NCBI RefSeq assembly: GCF_001423695.1
Contig: NZ_LMOZ01000001.1
Span: forward strand, 1,064,443 to 1,128,442
DNA length: 64,000 nucleotides
DNA from: Leifsonia sp. Leaf336
GTDB taxonomy: Bacteria; Actinomycetota; Actinomycetes; Actinomycetales; Microbacteriaceae
Direction: 5' to 3'
The translations under genes and the position numbers were made by a program. Below the pieces are notes generated by a model. The model was not told where the DNA came from, searched no databases, and saw nothing but the letters and a program-made list of their open reading frames with translations. Positions 33,836 to 42,652 of this stretch are shown one piece after another. Every line of letters begins with the position of its first letter. Within the stretch, counting starts at the first letter, position 1.

Positions 33836-34960
33836 TCAGACCGACCACGTCGCGGGCCGCGATGCCAGGAGGGTCACGAGCGCGTCCGCTGCCGCCGACG
33901 CTCCCCGGGCCGCCTGGTTCCGCTCTGCGGCTTTCGCAGCGGCCAATCGGTAGCTGCGCGTTCCGAGCAGTGTGGCGACGGCTTGGCCGATCTCGGCGGA
34001 TGAGGACTTTCTGCTGAGGGTCACCCCGAGGCCGGCTCTCTGAATTGCTGCGCCGATCATCGGCTGGTCGATCAGCGGGTGCATCGGGATGACGAGAACG
34101 GGGATGCCATTGGTCACCGCTCTCATGGTGGTGGAGTGGCCGCCGTGGCAGATCACCAGATCGACGGTGGGGAGGATCTCCGCGTGGTCGACGTAGCCGA
34201 CGACGCTGACGTTCGGCGGGGCGTGCAGGTCATCGGGTGTGGCCTGCCCGGCCGTGGTCACGATGGCATCCACCGGCAGTTCGCCCAGCGCGGCGAGGAT
34301 GCTGCGGTACACCTCCACTTGCCCGGGCAGCCAGAGGGTGCTGAGGCTGACGAGGACCCGCTGCCGGTCGTCGGCGCGGATCTGGTGCGGCGCGCCTGTC
34401 TCGGCCACCCCTGTCCAGACTCGGCGCTGGTCGGCGGTGCCGCTCGCCGGGTCGAGGACCGGATCGCTGGCCACGATTTCGAGATCGGCCCCGCCCCATG
34501 CCTTGCGTGCGTTGGCGCCGCGCAGCTGAGCGAGGCGGCCGACGGGTCCGTTGGCCCACGGGCCGTTCCAGAATGCGTAGAAGCTGTGGAACAAGGCAGC
34601 GCAGGGCAGGCCGATCGTGCGAGCTGCGCCGACCATGCCGGGAAGCATGCAGTCGACCACGGCCAGGTCGGGACTCTGCGCGCGGGCGGCGGCGAGGAAG
34701 TCTTGGATCATGCGACGACTGGACGCCGCGTACACGTAGTCGGAAACGGTGCGCACGGTGGATGAGGGTTTCGAATGGTCCCACGCACGTGCGTCGGAGA
34801 ACGGGGTGAACCCGAATCCGGCTCCCTCGACCATTCCCTTCTGCGCGGGGTGGGCGAGGAAGACGATGCGGTGGCCGCGCGCCTCCAACTCGCGAGCTAT
34901 GGCGAGAGCAGGCGGAACATTGCCGCCGGCGTCAACGGTGACGAAGAGGATGGTCGACAT
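33836..34960 (-). CDS. Glycosyltransferase, MGT/UGT (GT1-like) family
   Basis: 374 aa, GT-B fold. The N-domain opens with ILFVTVDAGGNVPPALAIARELEARGH; the C-domain carries the sugar-nucleotide motif VICHGGHSTTMRAVTNGIP (near residue 270) and HPLIDQPMIG. It resembles macrolide glycosyltransferases and UDP-glucosyltransferases acting on small hydrophobic acceptors, which can inactivate antibiotics. It overlaps the 3' end of the upstream tetR by 29 bases, so the pair is a regulated detoxification-type operon. The acceptor is unknown. Confidence 0.88.
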   Translation of the reverse strand: MSTILFVTVDAGGNVPPALAIARELEARGHRIVFLAHPAQKGMVEGAGFGFTPFSDARAWDHSKPSSTVRTVSDYVYAASSRRMIQDFLAAARAQSPDLAVVDCMLPGMVGAARTIGLPCAALFHSFYAFWNGPWANGPVGRLAQLRGANARKAWGGADLEIVASDPVLDPASGTADQRRVWTGVAETGAPHQIRADDRQRVLVSLSTLWLPGQVEVYRSILAALGELPVDAIVTTAGQATPDDLHAPPNVSVVGYVDHAEILPTVDLVICHGGHSTTMRAVTNGIPVLVIPMHPLIDQPMIGAAIQRAGLGVTLSRKSSSAEIGQAVATLLGTRSYRLAAAKAAERNQAARGASAAADALVTLLASRPATWSV

Positions 34961-35546
34961 TTTCGGTCCTTTGCACAGTGTGCTCGATCATGCGGCGTAC
35001 GCGCCGCGCCGTCTCCTCGAAGCTGAGGCCGCGGTCCCGGCGGAGGATCTTCCAGGTGTAGACGTCTGTGGCGACCATGAGGAAGTCGATGACCGCCTCC
35101 CGCTCGTCGGTGTCGTCGGGCAGGAAGGGTGCGAAGACTCGCTGCACCCACGCGAGGTGCATCCGCCGCCCTTCATCCGTGATCGCGGCAGCGCGCGGCT
35201 CCCACCGCTCCTGCCCGAGGAACATGAGGACGTCGTCGCCCCGCAGTTCGTAATGCGCCATCAGCGCCTCGATGATCGCGTCGAGATCACCGGGCGGTGC
35301 CACGAGTTCGGCGATGACCTCGGCGCGAACGTGTACTTCTGCCGCATCGAAGACACCATCTCGGCTTCCGAACTGCCGAAGAACCGTCTGAACCGAGACA
35401 CCCGCTCGCTTGGCGATGTCGGGCAGAGCCACGGCGACGATCGGCTTCTCGGCTGCCAGGGTGACCGTGGCGTCGAGGATGCGCAGCCGGGTCTGCTCGG
35501 TCTGCTCCGCGCGGGTGCGCATCTCGTAGGCTCTCGATGTTTTCAT
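34932..35546 (-). CDS. TetR family transcriptional regulator
   Basis: 204 aa from ATG 35546. An N-terminal three-helix DNA-binding domain (TRLRILDATVTLAAEKP, ALPDIAKRAGVSVQTVLRQFGSRDGVFDAA) is followed by a helical ligand domain. The gene overlaps the glycosyltransferase gene it likely controls. Its own promoter region contains a matching palindrome (35547-35562). ATG 35558 would place the start inside that palindrome and ahead of the predicted transcript start, so ATG 35546 is preferred. Confidence 0.88.
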   Translation of the reverse strand: MKTSRAYEMRTRAEQTEQTRLRILDATVTLAAEKPIVAVALPDIAKRAGVSVQTVLRQFGSRDGVFDAAEVHVRAEVIAELVAPPGDLDAIIEALMAHYELRGDDVLMFLGQERWEPRAAAITDEGRRMHLAWVQRVFAPFLPDDTDEREAVIDFLMVATDVYTWKILRRDRGLSFEETARRVRRMIEHTVQRTENVDHPLRHR

Positions 35547-35562
35547 GTTAATGTCCATTAAC
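35547..35562. promoter_or_regulatory. TetR operator overlapping the -10 box
   Basis: GTTAATG-TC-CATTAAC is a perfect 7-bp inverted repeat adjoining ATG 35546. It overlaps the -10 (GTTAAT, 35557-35562, minus strand), which lies 17 bases from a consensus TTGACA -35 (35580-35585, minus strand). This is the expected place for TetR self-repression. Confidence 0.75.
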
Positions 35563-35579
35563 GCCAAAATACACATTGG

Positions 35580-35585
35580 TGTCAA
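35580..35585 (-). promoter_or_regulatory. -35 box (TTGACA) of the tetR-glycosyltransferase operon
   Basis: Perfect consensus TTGACA on the minus strand with a 17-base spacer to GTTAAT. Transcription would begin close to ATG 35546. Confidence 0.7.
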
Positions 35586-35648
35586 TAGGCATTCACATGA
35601 AAGCCGCGTTCGGGGCGATTCTCCTCCGCGGCGTTCGACGACCGATCG

Positions 35649-36251
35649 CTACGGCTCGGTCGTCAGCGGCGCGTACGCGATCGTCGTCTGCAGCCAGATC
35701 CAGCTGCCGCGCGCGCTGCCCCGCACCAGGTCGACGTGGACCGTCTCATCCGGGGCGATCGCGGCGGTGCCGACGTGGAGGGTGCGCACCTGGGGCTGGT
35801 CCAGCGTCCAGCTCGCCGGCGCCGCGCCCGTGTTGGGCGACGCCTCCAGTGACACCGTCGCGCCGAGGTCGAGGAAGAACGGGACGACGGTCCAGGCGAT
35901 GTCGTAGGCGCGGGGTTCGGTGATGCCGAAGTCCGCCGGGGTGAAGCGCAGCGAGATCCGGAACCAGTCCGGTGGCTGGTTCGCGTGGACGTCCCACGAG
36001 TAGAAGAACGCCGGGTTCAGGTCGGGCGCGAAGAGGATGTCGCCGGTGGCGACGGCCGAGGGGAGGGTGAGGTTCACCCCGGTGGCGAGGTTGCGGGCGA
36101 GGTGACCGGCGTCGATCGTGGCGATGGTGCCGGGGAACTCGCCCACCGGCGGGAGGCCGGCGAGCTGGCCGCGGAGCCGGTCGGCGAAGTCGGCGAGCTC
36201 CGAACGTTCCGGACGCCGGGCGGCGCTCGGCGGGTTGGTGATGTCGTCCAT
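35649..36251 (-). CDS. Unknown beta-rich protein, paralogue of the gene at 3527-4114
   Basis: 200 aa, no signal peptide or membrane helix. After a charged helical N-terminus (PERSELADFADRLRGQLAG) the chain is beta-rich. It shares with the 195-aa protein at 3527 the GDIL motif, the ISLRFTPADFGIT / VSVHFDPGAYGAT block and the closing GSWIWLQTTIAYAPLTTEP versus PSWSWFSTSIEHPPLVFEP. The two are 32 kb apart and in unrelated surroundings. No function known; a carbohydrate- or protein-binding sandwich is a guess only. Confidence 0.75.
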   Translation of the reverse strand: MDDITNPPSAARRPERSELADFADRLRGQLAGLPPVGEFPGTIATIDAGHLARNLATGVNLTLPSAVATGDILFAPDLNPAFFYSWDVHANQPPDWFRISLRFTPADFGITEPRAYDIAWTVVPFFLDLGATVSLEASPNTGAAPASWTLDQPQVRTLHVGTAAIAPDETVHVDLVRGSARGSWIWLQTTIAYAPLTTEP

Positions 36252-36318
36252 GGTGCCGCACCCTACGCCGCGGGACGCTCCGTGGCTCTACTGAGCTGCG
36301 CTGATGTGCGGGGAGCAC

Positions 36319-36861
36319 TCAGAACTCCCGGAGCACGCGACCCGTCGGGCCCGCCACGAGGCTGCCGGCGGGCACGTCGTCGGCGACGACGGCGCCGGCC
36401 GCGATGACGGCGTCGCGCCCGATGGTCACGCCAGGGAGGATGGTGGCGCCCGCGCCGATCCACACGTTCTCGGCGACGTCGATGGGGCCGCCGGTCAACC
36501 AGATGCGGCGGTCCTCCACGTCGACGGGATGACCGACGGTGATGAACGTGACCCGGGGCGCGATCATCACGCGCGGCGCCAGCCGGATGCCGGCGTAGTC
36601 GAGGAACGTGCAGTTCTGGTTGATGAAGACGCGCTCGCTCACGTCGAGGTTGAGCCCGTGGTCGGTGAAGAACGGCGGGTAGATCGTCACCCGCTCCGGG
36701 AGCGGCCGACCCAGGATCTGCTCGAACAACGCCGCCTTGCCCGCCTCGTCGTCGAACGGCAGGACGTTCAGGCGCGACGTCAGCTCGGTCGCCCGGAGCA
36801 CGCGCTCCGACATCGCCTGGAACTCGGGGGAGTGGATGCGCATGAGGAGGTCGCTGGACAC
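36319..36861 (-). CDS. Sugar O-acetyltransferase, left-handed beta-helix (maltose acetyltransferase type)
   Basis: 180 aa. Hexapeptide repeats are visible from about residue 90 (NCTFLDYAGIRLAPRVMIAPRVTFITVGHP, IDVAENVWIGAGATILPGVTIGRDAVIAAGAVV), with the catalytic His in TVGHPVD. The N-terminal helix (HSPEFQAMSERVLRATELTSRLN) is the Mac domain of maltose/galactoside acetyltransferases. Acetyl-CoA is the donor; the sugar is unknown. GTG 36861 is chosen with GGGAGG upstream; ATG 36843 is also possible. Confidence 0.88.
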   Translation of the reverse strand: MSSDLLMRIHSPEFQAMSERVLRATELTSRLNVLPFDDEAGKAALFEQILGRPLPERVTIYPPFFTDHGLNLDVSERVFINQNCTFLDYAGIRLAPRVMIAPRVTFITVGHPVDVEDRRIWLTGGPIDVAENVWIGAGATILPGVTIGRDAVIAAGAVVADDVPAGSLVAGPTGRVLREF

Positions 36862-36935
36862 CCCACGATCCTCCCGCGGCCCACCGGCACAATCACCGCG
36901 GACACGCCACCGACGGCGCTGTCGGCCCTCCGCGC

Positions 36936-36941
36936 TACGCT
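36936..36941 (+). promoter_or_regulatory. -10 box (TACGCT) of a leaderless transcript
   Basis: TACGCT ends 6 nt before ATG 36948. Confidence 0.65.
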
Positions 36942-36947
36942 CGGGGC

Positions 36948-37511
36948 ATGTCCATCGAGGTGCTGCCGGCGACCGGTCGCTGGGACGACTTCGCCAGCTT
37001 CATGGTTCCGCGCAAGCCGGGCGGCGGCTGCGTCTGCATGTCCTATCGCGACGCGCGCCTCGCGATGCCCGAGCGCATCGACTACATGCACCGGGAGTGC
37101 CAGACCGAGCCGGGGCCCGGCGTGCTGGTGTACGCCGACGCGGAGGTCGCCGGCTGGTGCTCGGTCGCACCCAAGTCGACCTACCGGCGCCTGATGAACT
37201 CCCGCACCATCCCGCACCTCGACGAGGAGCTCGACCCGTGGTCGATCGTCTGCTTCGTCGTGCGCGGAGGTTTCCGCAAGCGCGGGCTGATGCACGACCT
37301 CCTCGACGGCGCGGTCGAGCACGCACGCGCGAACGGTGCAACGCTCGTGGAGGGCTACCCGGTCGATACCCGCGGCGAGCGGGTCGATGTGATCAGCGGC
37401 TACGTCGGCACCGTCGAGCTGTTCGAGAAGCACGGGTTCGGCCGGCTGCGCGAGACCAACGCGCACTCCGGCGGCGGCGTCCGCTGGATCATGCGGCGCG
37501 AACTCGGCTGA
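36948..37511 (+). CDS. GNAT family N-acetyltransferase
   Basis: 187 aa. Acetyl-CoA-binding pattern in IVCFVVRGGFRKRGLMHDLLDGAVEHARANG (motif A, residues about 100-130). The Cys-rich start (PGGGCVCMSYRD) and the ASxxKSTY-like WCSVAPKSTYRRL are typical of a subgroup often seen in actinobacteria with unknown substrate. The C-terminus FEKHGFGRLRETNAHSGG closes the fold. Monocistronic, ended by a strong hairpin. Confidence 0.85.
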   Translation: MSIEVLPATGRWDDFASFMVPRKPGGGCVCMSYRDARLAMPERIDYMHRECQTEPGPGVLVYADAEVAGWCSVAPKSTYRRLMNSRTIPHLDEELDPWSIVCFVVRGGFRKRGLMHDLLDGAVEHARANGATLVEGYPVDTRGERVDVISGYVGTVELFEKHGFGRLRETNAHSGGGVRWIMRRELG

Positions 37512-37519
37512 ACAGCAGA

Positions 37520-37549
37520 ACGGCCGCCGACCCGGAGGTCGGCGGCCGT
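37520..37549. terminator. Terminator between the GNAT gene and the DrrB-type permease gene
   Basis: ACGGCCGCCGACC (37520-37532) and GGTCGGCGGCCGT (37537-37549) form a perfect 13-bp stem with a CGGA tetraloop, between convergent genes. Confidence 0.8.
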
Positions 37550-37577
37550 GCCGCAGCCGAGGGATGGAGACCCCGGC

Positions 37578-38353
37578 TCACCCGCGGCTGATCCGCCGCC
37601 GGTAGATCGACATAGCGAAGCCGTAGGCGACGACGAGGATTCCGAGGCACCAGGCGAGGGCGATCCAGATGTCGCCGTTGACCGGCTGCTGGGCGAAGAG
37701 CGCCCGGATGGTGTCGACGATCGGTGTCACCGGCTGGTGCTCGGCGAACCAGGCCACCGGCGCCGGCATGGTGTCCGTGGGGACGAACGCCGAGCTGATG
37801 AACGGGAGGAAGATCAGCGGGTAGGCGAACGCTCCCGCCCCGTCCACGCTCTTCGCCGACAGGCCGGCGATGACGGCCACCCAGGTCAGCGCCAGGGTGA
37901 ACAGGACGAGGATGCCGGCGACCCCGAGCCAGGCGAGCACACTCGCTCCGGTGCGGAAGCCGATCAGCAGGGCGACCAGCACGACCAGCACGACCGAGAT
38001 CATGTTGGACACGAGCGAGGTGAGCACGTGCGCCCAGAGGACGCTCGACCGGGCGATCGGCATGGACTGGAACCGCTCGAAGATGCCGCCTTTCAGGTCC
38101 ATGAACAGCCGGTACGACGTGTACGAGATGCCGGAGGCGATCGTGATCAGAAGGATCCCTGGCAGCAGGTAGTTCACGTATGAACCGGAGTCGGGCCCGG
38201 TGCTGATCGCGCCGCCGAGGACGAACACGAACAGCAGCATGAGGGCGATCGGCGTGATGGTGACGGTGATGATGGTGTCCAGGCTGCGTGTGATGTGCTT
38301 CATGGACCGGCCGGTCAGGACCGTGGTGTCGGCGACGAATGTTGCGGTGGACA

Positions 38354-38354
<1 letters not shown>
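37578..38354 (-). CDS. ABC-2 type transporter permease (DrrB-like)
   Basis: 258 aa with six membrane helices. The ABC-2 signature region LTWVAVIAGLSAKSVDGAGAFAYPLIFLPFISSAFVP and the preceding FERFQSMPIARSSVLW loop identify the daunorubicin-exporter type. It pairs with the ATPase encoded just upstream, whose stop overlaps this ATG by one base. The complex would export a drug or lipid-like compound. Confidence 0.9.
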
Positions 38355-39159
<805 letters not shown>

Positions 39160-39163
<4 letters not shown>

Positions 39164-39534
39164 GAATCCTTCTCCTGGTTTCGTTCGGCCGCCTCGACGG
39201 CCTCGGTGAGACGGGCGCGCTCCTTGTCGATCCAGCGCGTGCCGACGTAGGCGGCGGCGAACTCGTCCGCGAACTCGACCGGGTCGTCGCCGACGATCTC
39301 GCGGATCGGAGTGCCGTCGGTGGCGGCACGCTCGAAGAGGTCGACGAAGTCGCCCATCATCGTCATGATCGTGTCGCCGTCGACGATGCCGCCGTTGTAC
39401 ATGAGGTAGCGGTTGACCGCCTTGGCGACGCCGTTGTAAGGCTCGGGGAGAGCCTCCAGGCGGGCCTTGAGCTGCCGGTACTGCTTCTTCTGCTCGAGCG
39501 ATCCGGTGACCAGCTCGATCCACTTCGATGCCAT
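39160..39534 (-). CDS. DUF1048 family protein
   Basis: 124 aa, helical and soluble. DUF1048 proteins form a three-helix fold and are almost always encoded between a PadR regulator and an ABC-2 exporter, as here; biochemical role unknown. Recognisable segments: WIELVTGSLEQKKQYRQLKARLEALPEPYN and MMGDFVDLFERAATDG. ATG 39534 is chosen because GGAGG lies 8 bases upstream; ATG 39549 would lie inside the padR 3' end without such a site. Confidence 0.88.
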
Positions 39535-39535
39535 T

Positions 39536-39865
39536 TCAGTTGCCTCCATCTCGGAGCTGTTCGATCCGTTCTGCGAGGAAGCTCCAGGTCCTCCAGAATT
39601 CTTCGAGGTATTCGCGTCCCGCTGCGTTGAGCGAGTACACCTTGCGGGGCGGTCCCTTCTCGGAGGGGACCTTCTCCACGTCGACGAGGCCGCGCTGCTC
39701 CACTCGGACGAGCAGGGCGTACACGGTGCCCTCGGCGATGTCGTCGAAGCCCTGGTCGCGCAGCCACGAGGTGATCTCGTATCCGTACGCGGCCCGGCTC
39801 GACAGGATGGCGAGGACGATGCCCTCGAGAGTGCCCTTGAGCATCTCCGTGGTCTGCTTGCCCAC
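39536..39865 (-). CDS. PadR family transcriptional regulator
   Basis: 109 aa, PadR-s2 subfamily with a winged helix (LEGIVLAILSSRAAYGYEITSWL, EGTVYALLVRVEQRGLVDVEK, GPPRKVYSLNAAGREYLEEF) and a short C-terminal dimerisation helix. It heads the operon padR-DUF1048-drrA-drrB. LmrR-type members bind drugs directly and derepress the adjacent exporter. Two near-identical 16-bp repeats lie over its promoter. Confidence 0.92.
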   Translation of the reverse strand: MGKQTTEMLKGTLEGIVLAILSSRAAYGYEITSWLRDQGFDDIAEGTVYALLVRVEQRGLVDVEKVPSEKGPPRKVYSLNAAGREYLEEFWRTWSFLAERIEQLRDGGN

Positions 39866-39896
39866 GACCTCCTCCTAACTACTCAGTGCTGTTGAC

Positions 39897-39935
39897 TACC
39901 ACTAGATAGTAACGCCGAGTACCAGTAGATAGCAA
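39897..39935. promoter_or_regulatory. padR promoter with two 16-bp direct repeats (candidate PadR sites)
   Basis: On the minus strand TTGCTATCTACTGGTA (39920-39935) and TTACTATCTAGTGGTA (39897-39912) repeat with a 23-bp period and two mismatches. They overlap a plausible promoter (TTGCTA, 18-base spacer, TACTAT). Partial inverted copies of an ACTGA(G/A)TAG element flank the pair. Confidence 0.6.
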
Positions 39936-39990
39936 CACTGAATAGTGATTTTTTTCGAGGGGTGGGAGAGGGCGTCGAAGAGGGGGACGG

Positions 39991-40677
39991 CTACGGTCTC
40001 GCGAGCACGTCGTCCACGAACGCAGCGGTCGTCGACACGACCAGCTCGCGCACGTCGCGCGCGGTGAGCGGGGAGGCCTTGAGTGTCTTCATCCCGTGGT
40101 CGGCGCCGGAGACGGTCACGATCCGCACGTTCGCGTGGTCGCCGGGTGCGGCCTCCACGTCGGCGCGCAGGAGGTCGGCGCCGCCGAAGGTGTCGCGGTC
40201 GCCCTGGAGCACCAGCACCGGGACGGAGGGCGTCAGCAGCTCGTCGAGGCGGGTGACCTCGGGGCGCCCCGGCGGGTGGAGCGGGAAGGCCAGGCAGATG
40301 ACCGCGGCTGCTCCCGTCGCGGTGGCCGTGCGGCACGCGACCCGGGCTCCGGCGCTGCGACCGCCGACGACGACCGGCAGGCCCTCGGCGAGCTCTGCGA
40401 CGACGGGCGCGGCCTCCATCCAGGCGGCATCGAGCGCGGGAGGCCGGGACGCGACGCGCTTGCCGGCGACCCGCCAGGGCTGCTCGTACCGGGCCACAGT
40501 GATCCCGACAGCGGGGAGGGCTGCCGCGAGCGCCGCGAGATCGACGGCACCGATGCCGCCGCCGGCGCCGTGACCGAGCCAGAGCAGAGCGCGCGGCTGC
40601 GTCGCCGCCGCCACGGTAAATCGCCCGGGCCCGGCTGCGGTCGGGACGTCGATCACCACGTCGGCCGCTGCATCCAC
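39991..40677 (-). CDS. Alpha/beta hydrolase family protein (KANL3/Tex30-like)
   Basis: 228 aa. The nucleophile elbow is GGRSAGARVA (Ser near 115), the acid is in LVLQGDRDTFGG and the catalytic His in VSGADHGMKTL. The oxyanion LGHGAGGGI motif near residue 35 matches the short dienelactone-hydrolase-like group annotated KANL3/Tex30. The substrate is unknown. GTG 40677 follows a leaderless -10 box. Confidence 0.85.
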   Translation of the reverse strand: MDAAADVVIDVPTAAGPGRFTVAAATQPRALLWLGHGAGGGIGAVDLAALAAALPAVGITVARYEQPWRVAGKRVASRPPALDAAWMEAAPVVAELAEGLPVVVGGRSAGARVACRTATATGAAAVICLAFPLHPPGRPEVTRLDELLTPSVPVLVLQGDRDTFGGADLLRADVEAAPGDHANVRIVTVSGADHGMKTLKASPLTARDVRELVVSTTAAFVDDVLARP

Positions 40678-40683
40678 AGCTCG

Positions 40684-40689
40684 ACGCTA
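40684..40689 (-). promoter_or_regulatory. -10 box (TAGCGT) of a leaderless transcript
   Basis: TAGCGT on the minus strand ends 6 nt before GTG 40677. Confidence 0.6.
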
Positions 40690-40734
40690 CCGGGAGCAAC
40701 GCTCGACCGCACCTGGTCGGCGGCAACGCGCCGA

Positions 40735-40740
40735 TATAAT
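40735..40740 (+). promoter_or_regulatory. Consensus -10 box (TATAAT) of the nitronate monooxygenase gene
   Basis: Perfect TATAAT inside a small palindrome GCCGA-TATAA-TCGGC (40730-40744). The transcript would start near 40747, just before the operator at 40758-40771. Confidence 0.6.
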
Positions 40741-40757
40741 CGGCGGTACGCCAACAC

Positions 40758-40771
40758 TTGCGATTGCGCAA
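40758..40771. promoter_or_regulatory. MarR-type operator copy 1
   Basis: TTGCGATTGCGCAA, arms TTGCG/CGCAA, followed by another half-site TTGCG at 40780-40784. It matches the site at 42652-42665 at 12 of 14 positions. It lies just downstream of the -10 box, where a repressor would block RNA polymerase. Confidence 0.6.
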
Positions 40772-40811
40772 TGAATGCTTTGCGTGATCGCCCGGAACGG
40801 GAGACGTGCGG

Positions 40812-41876
40812 ATGAGCCTGACCAGTCAGCTGGGAGTCGAGGTGCCGGTGGTGCTGGGCCCGTTCGGCGGGCTGTCGTCCGTCGAGCTGACCGCAGCCGT
40901 GAGCGAAGCGGGAGGCCTGGGCTCGTACGGCCTGTACGGCTTCGACCGCGACCGCATCCGCACGGTGGCCGACGAGCTCCGGTCGCGCACGCAGCGTCCC
41001 TTCGCCCTGAACCTGTGGCTGCCGCACAAGGAGCGGGGCGAGCACGACCCCGAGGCGTTCGATCGCGGCGAGTTCGACCGCGCTGTCGAGGGGATGGCCG
41101 AGCTCTATGCGGAGGCCGGGGTGCGGCCTCCCGAGTGGCCCGTCGCCCCGCTGCCGTCGTTCGACGAGCAGCTGGAGGCTGCCCTCGACGCACGCCCGGC
41201 GGTGCTCAGCTTCGTGTTCGGCGTGCCGTCGGCCGAGACGGTCGAGGAGGCGCACCGCCGCGGGATCGTCGTCATCGGCGCCGCGACGACGGTCGCCGAA
41301 GCGCGGGCTCTGGAGGCCGGAGGCGTGGACGCCGTGGTCGCCTCCGGGATGGAGGCCGCCGGCCACCGGCCGTCGTTCCTCCTCGAGCCGGAGCGGAGCC
41401 TGGTCGGCGCGTTCTCGCTCATTCCGCAGGTCGTCGACGCTGTCGGTATCCCGGTGATCGCGGCAGGTGGGATCGCCGACCGACGCGGGGTGGCCGCCGC
41501 CTTCGCGCTCGGCGCGTCGGCCGTTCAGGCGGGCACCGTCTTCCTCGCCACGGCGCAGTCCGCTGCCCCGGCCGTCCATCGCGAGCGCATCCGCACCGCG
41601 CTGGCGAACGACACCGTGCTCACCCGCGCCATGAGCGGCCGGGTCGCACGTGGCCTCCCGAACCGCGCGGTGCGCGCGATCGAGGCGAGCGGCGCCGGTG
41701 CGAGCTTCCCGTTGCAGAACATCCTGACCGGGATCTTCCGTCGCGCCGCGCAGGCGCAGGGCGACCGGCCGGAGCTGCTGTCGCTCTGGATGGGCCAGAG
41801 CGCGGGGATCTCGCGGTTCGACGACGCGGCGGACGTCTTCGCCGAGCTCGCGGCGGGTGTACCCGATGTCGGGTGA
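40812..41876 (+). CDS. Nitronate monooxygenase family FMN protein
   Basis: 354 aa TIM-barrel flavoprotein of the NMO/2-nitropropane dioxygenase family. FMN phosphate contacts are in VIAAGGIADRRGVAAAFALGASAVQAGTVF; the catalytic-His equivalent is in GMEAAGHRPSF. Known members oxidise propionate 3-nitronate or act as NADH:quinone reductases; the latter cannot be excluded. ATG 40812 has GGGAG upstream, better than GTG 40806. The promoter carries a palindrome shared with the promoter at 42.65 kb, suggesting control by the adjacent MarR protein. Confidence 0.88.
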   Translation: MSLTSQLGVEVPVVLGPFGGLSSVELTAAVSEAGGLGSYGLYGFDRDRIRTVADELRSRTQRPFALNLWLPHKERGEHDPEAFDRGEFDRAVEGMAELYAEAGVRPPEWPVAPLPSFDEQLEAALDARPAVLSFVFGVPSAETVEEAHRRGIVVIGAATTVAEARALEAGGVDAVVASGMEAAGHRPSFLLEPERSLVGAFSLIPQVVDAVGIPVIAAGGIADRRGVAAAFALGASAVQAGTVFLATAQSAAPAVHRERIRTALANDTVLTRAMSGRVARGLPNRAVRAIEASGAGASFPLQNILTGIFRRAAQAQGDRPELLSLWMGQSAGISRFDDAADVFAELAAGVPDVG

Positions 41877-42048
41877 CATCGACCCGGCGGCCACGACGCC
41901 TCCGGAACGGGTCGAGGCGGAGTGGGAGGAGGGCGGCGACGCCGCTTGCTGGCTCGCCTCCGTGTGCCCCGAGTGCGGCGCGTTCCGCGAGGCGCCCGGA
42001 CCGTGCGCGCGCTGTGGCGCGGAGCCGCCGTCTGAGGTGAGGCGCTAG
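41866..42048 (+). CDS. Small zinc-ribbon-like protein
   Basis: 60 aa. It starts within the last codons of the monooxygenase gene (11-base overlap). An acidic N-terminus (ERVEAEWEEGGDA) is followed by two CxxC knuckles, SVCPECGAF and GPCARCGAE, 13 residues apart, enough for one structural zinc. Coupled translation suggests a link to the flavoprotein. It converges with the marR gene with a 4-base overlap of stops. Function unknown. Confidence 0.6.
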   Translation: MSGDIDPAATTPPERVEAEWEEGGDAACWLASVCPECGAFREAPGPCARCGAEPPSEVRR

Positions 42049-42536
42049 ACGCCGGCTGTTCCCGGCAGCAACAGCGTGAACCGGCCGTCCGCGTCGGGCA
42101 GGTCTCCGGCCGCGCGGGCGAAGGCCCGGAACGACGCGACGGCGACGCCGCGCTCGTCGGGCTCCATCCCGGCGAGCACCTCGGCGAGAGCGGTGCGACG
42201 ATGGCCGATGACGCGTTCGACGAGCTCCGCACCCGCGGGGGTCAGTGCGACGCGGACGAAGCGACGGTCGGCGGGGTCCTCCGCGCGATGGATGAGGCCG
42301 GCTCGGACCATCTTCTCGCACGTCCGGGTGGCGTTGGAGGCGTGCACGCCCAATTCGGTCGCGACGTTGCCGAGGGTCTGCGGCCCGCGCGTGGCGATCA
42401 TCACCAGCACACGCAGCTGCGGGGACGTGACGATGTCCTCGACCTCCGAGACGGACCGCGCGGCGACGCGCATCATCACATCGGCCGCCTGGAGGGCCGC
42501 ATCGACGTCTCCGGTGTGCTGGTCGTCATGACTCAC
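42045..42536 (-). CDS. MarR family transcriptional regulator
   Basis: 163 aa. Winged helix with LRVLVMIATRGPQTLGNVATELGVHASNATRTCEKMV (recognition helix) and the wing AEDPADRRFVRVALTPAG, both typical of MarR. N- and C-terminal helices would form the dimer interface. ATG 42536 follows a GAGGG site. The gene lies between the monooxygenase unit and the gene at 42683, both of whose promoters carry the same palindrome, which is the best candidate for its operator. Confidence 0.9.
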   Translation of the reverse strand: MSHDDQHTGDVDAALQAADVMMRVAARSVSEVEDIVTSPQLRVLVMIATRGPQTLGNVATELGVHASNATRTCEKMVRAGLIHRAEDPADRRFVRVALTPAGAELVERVIGHRRTALAEVLAGMEPDERGVAVASFRAFARAAGDLPDADGRFTLLLPGTAGV

Positions 42537-42646
42537 CCTCTAGTTCTACCGTGCATCGCGGGCCCGTGCACGGAACGTGGCTGTGGCGCAGGTGCGAGCC
42601 GCCTCCGAGTGTCGTGCGCGCCCTTCCGTGCGGGTGGCGATCGGGG

Positions 42647-42652
42647 GATAAT
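42647..42652 (+). promoter_or_regulatory. -10 box (GATAAT) of the gene at 42683
   Basis: GATAAT (5 of 6 consensus) directly followed by the palindrome 42652-42665. Confidence 0.5.
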
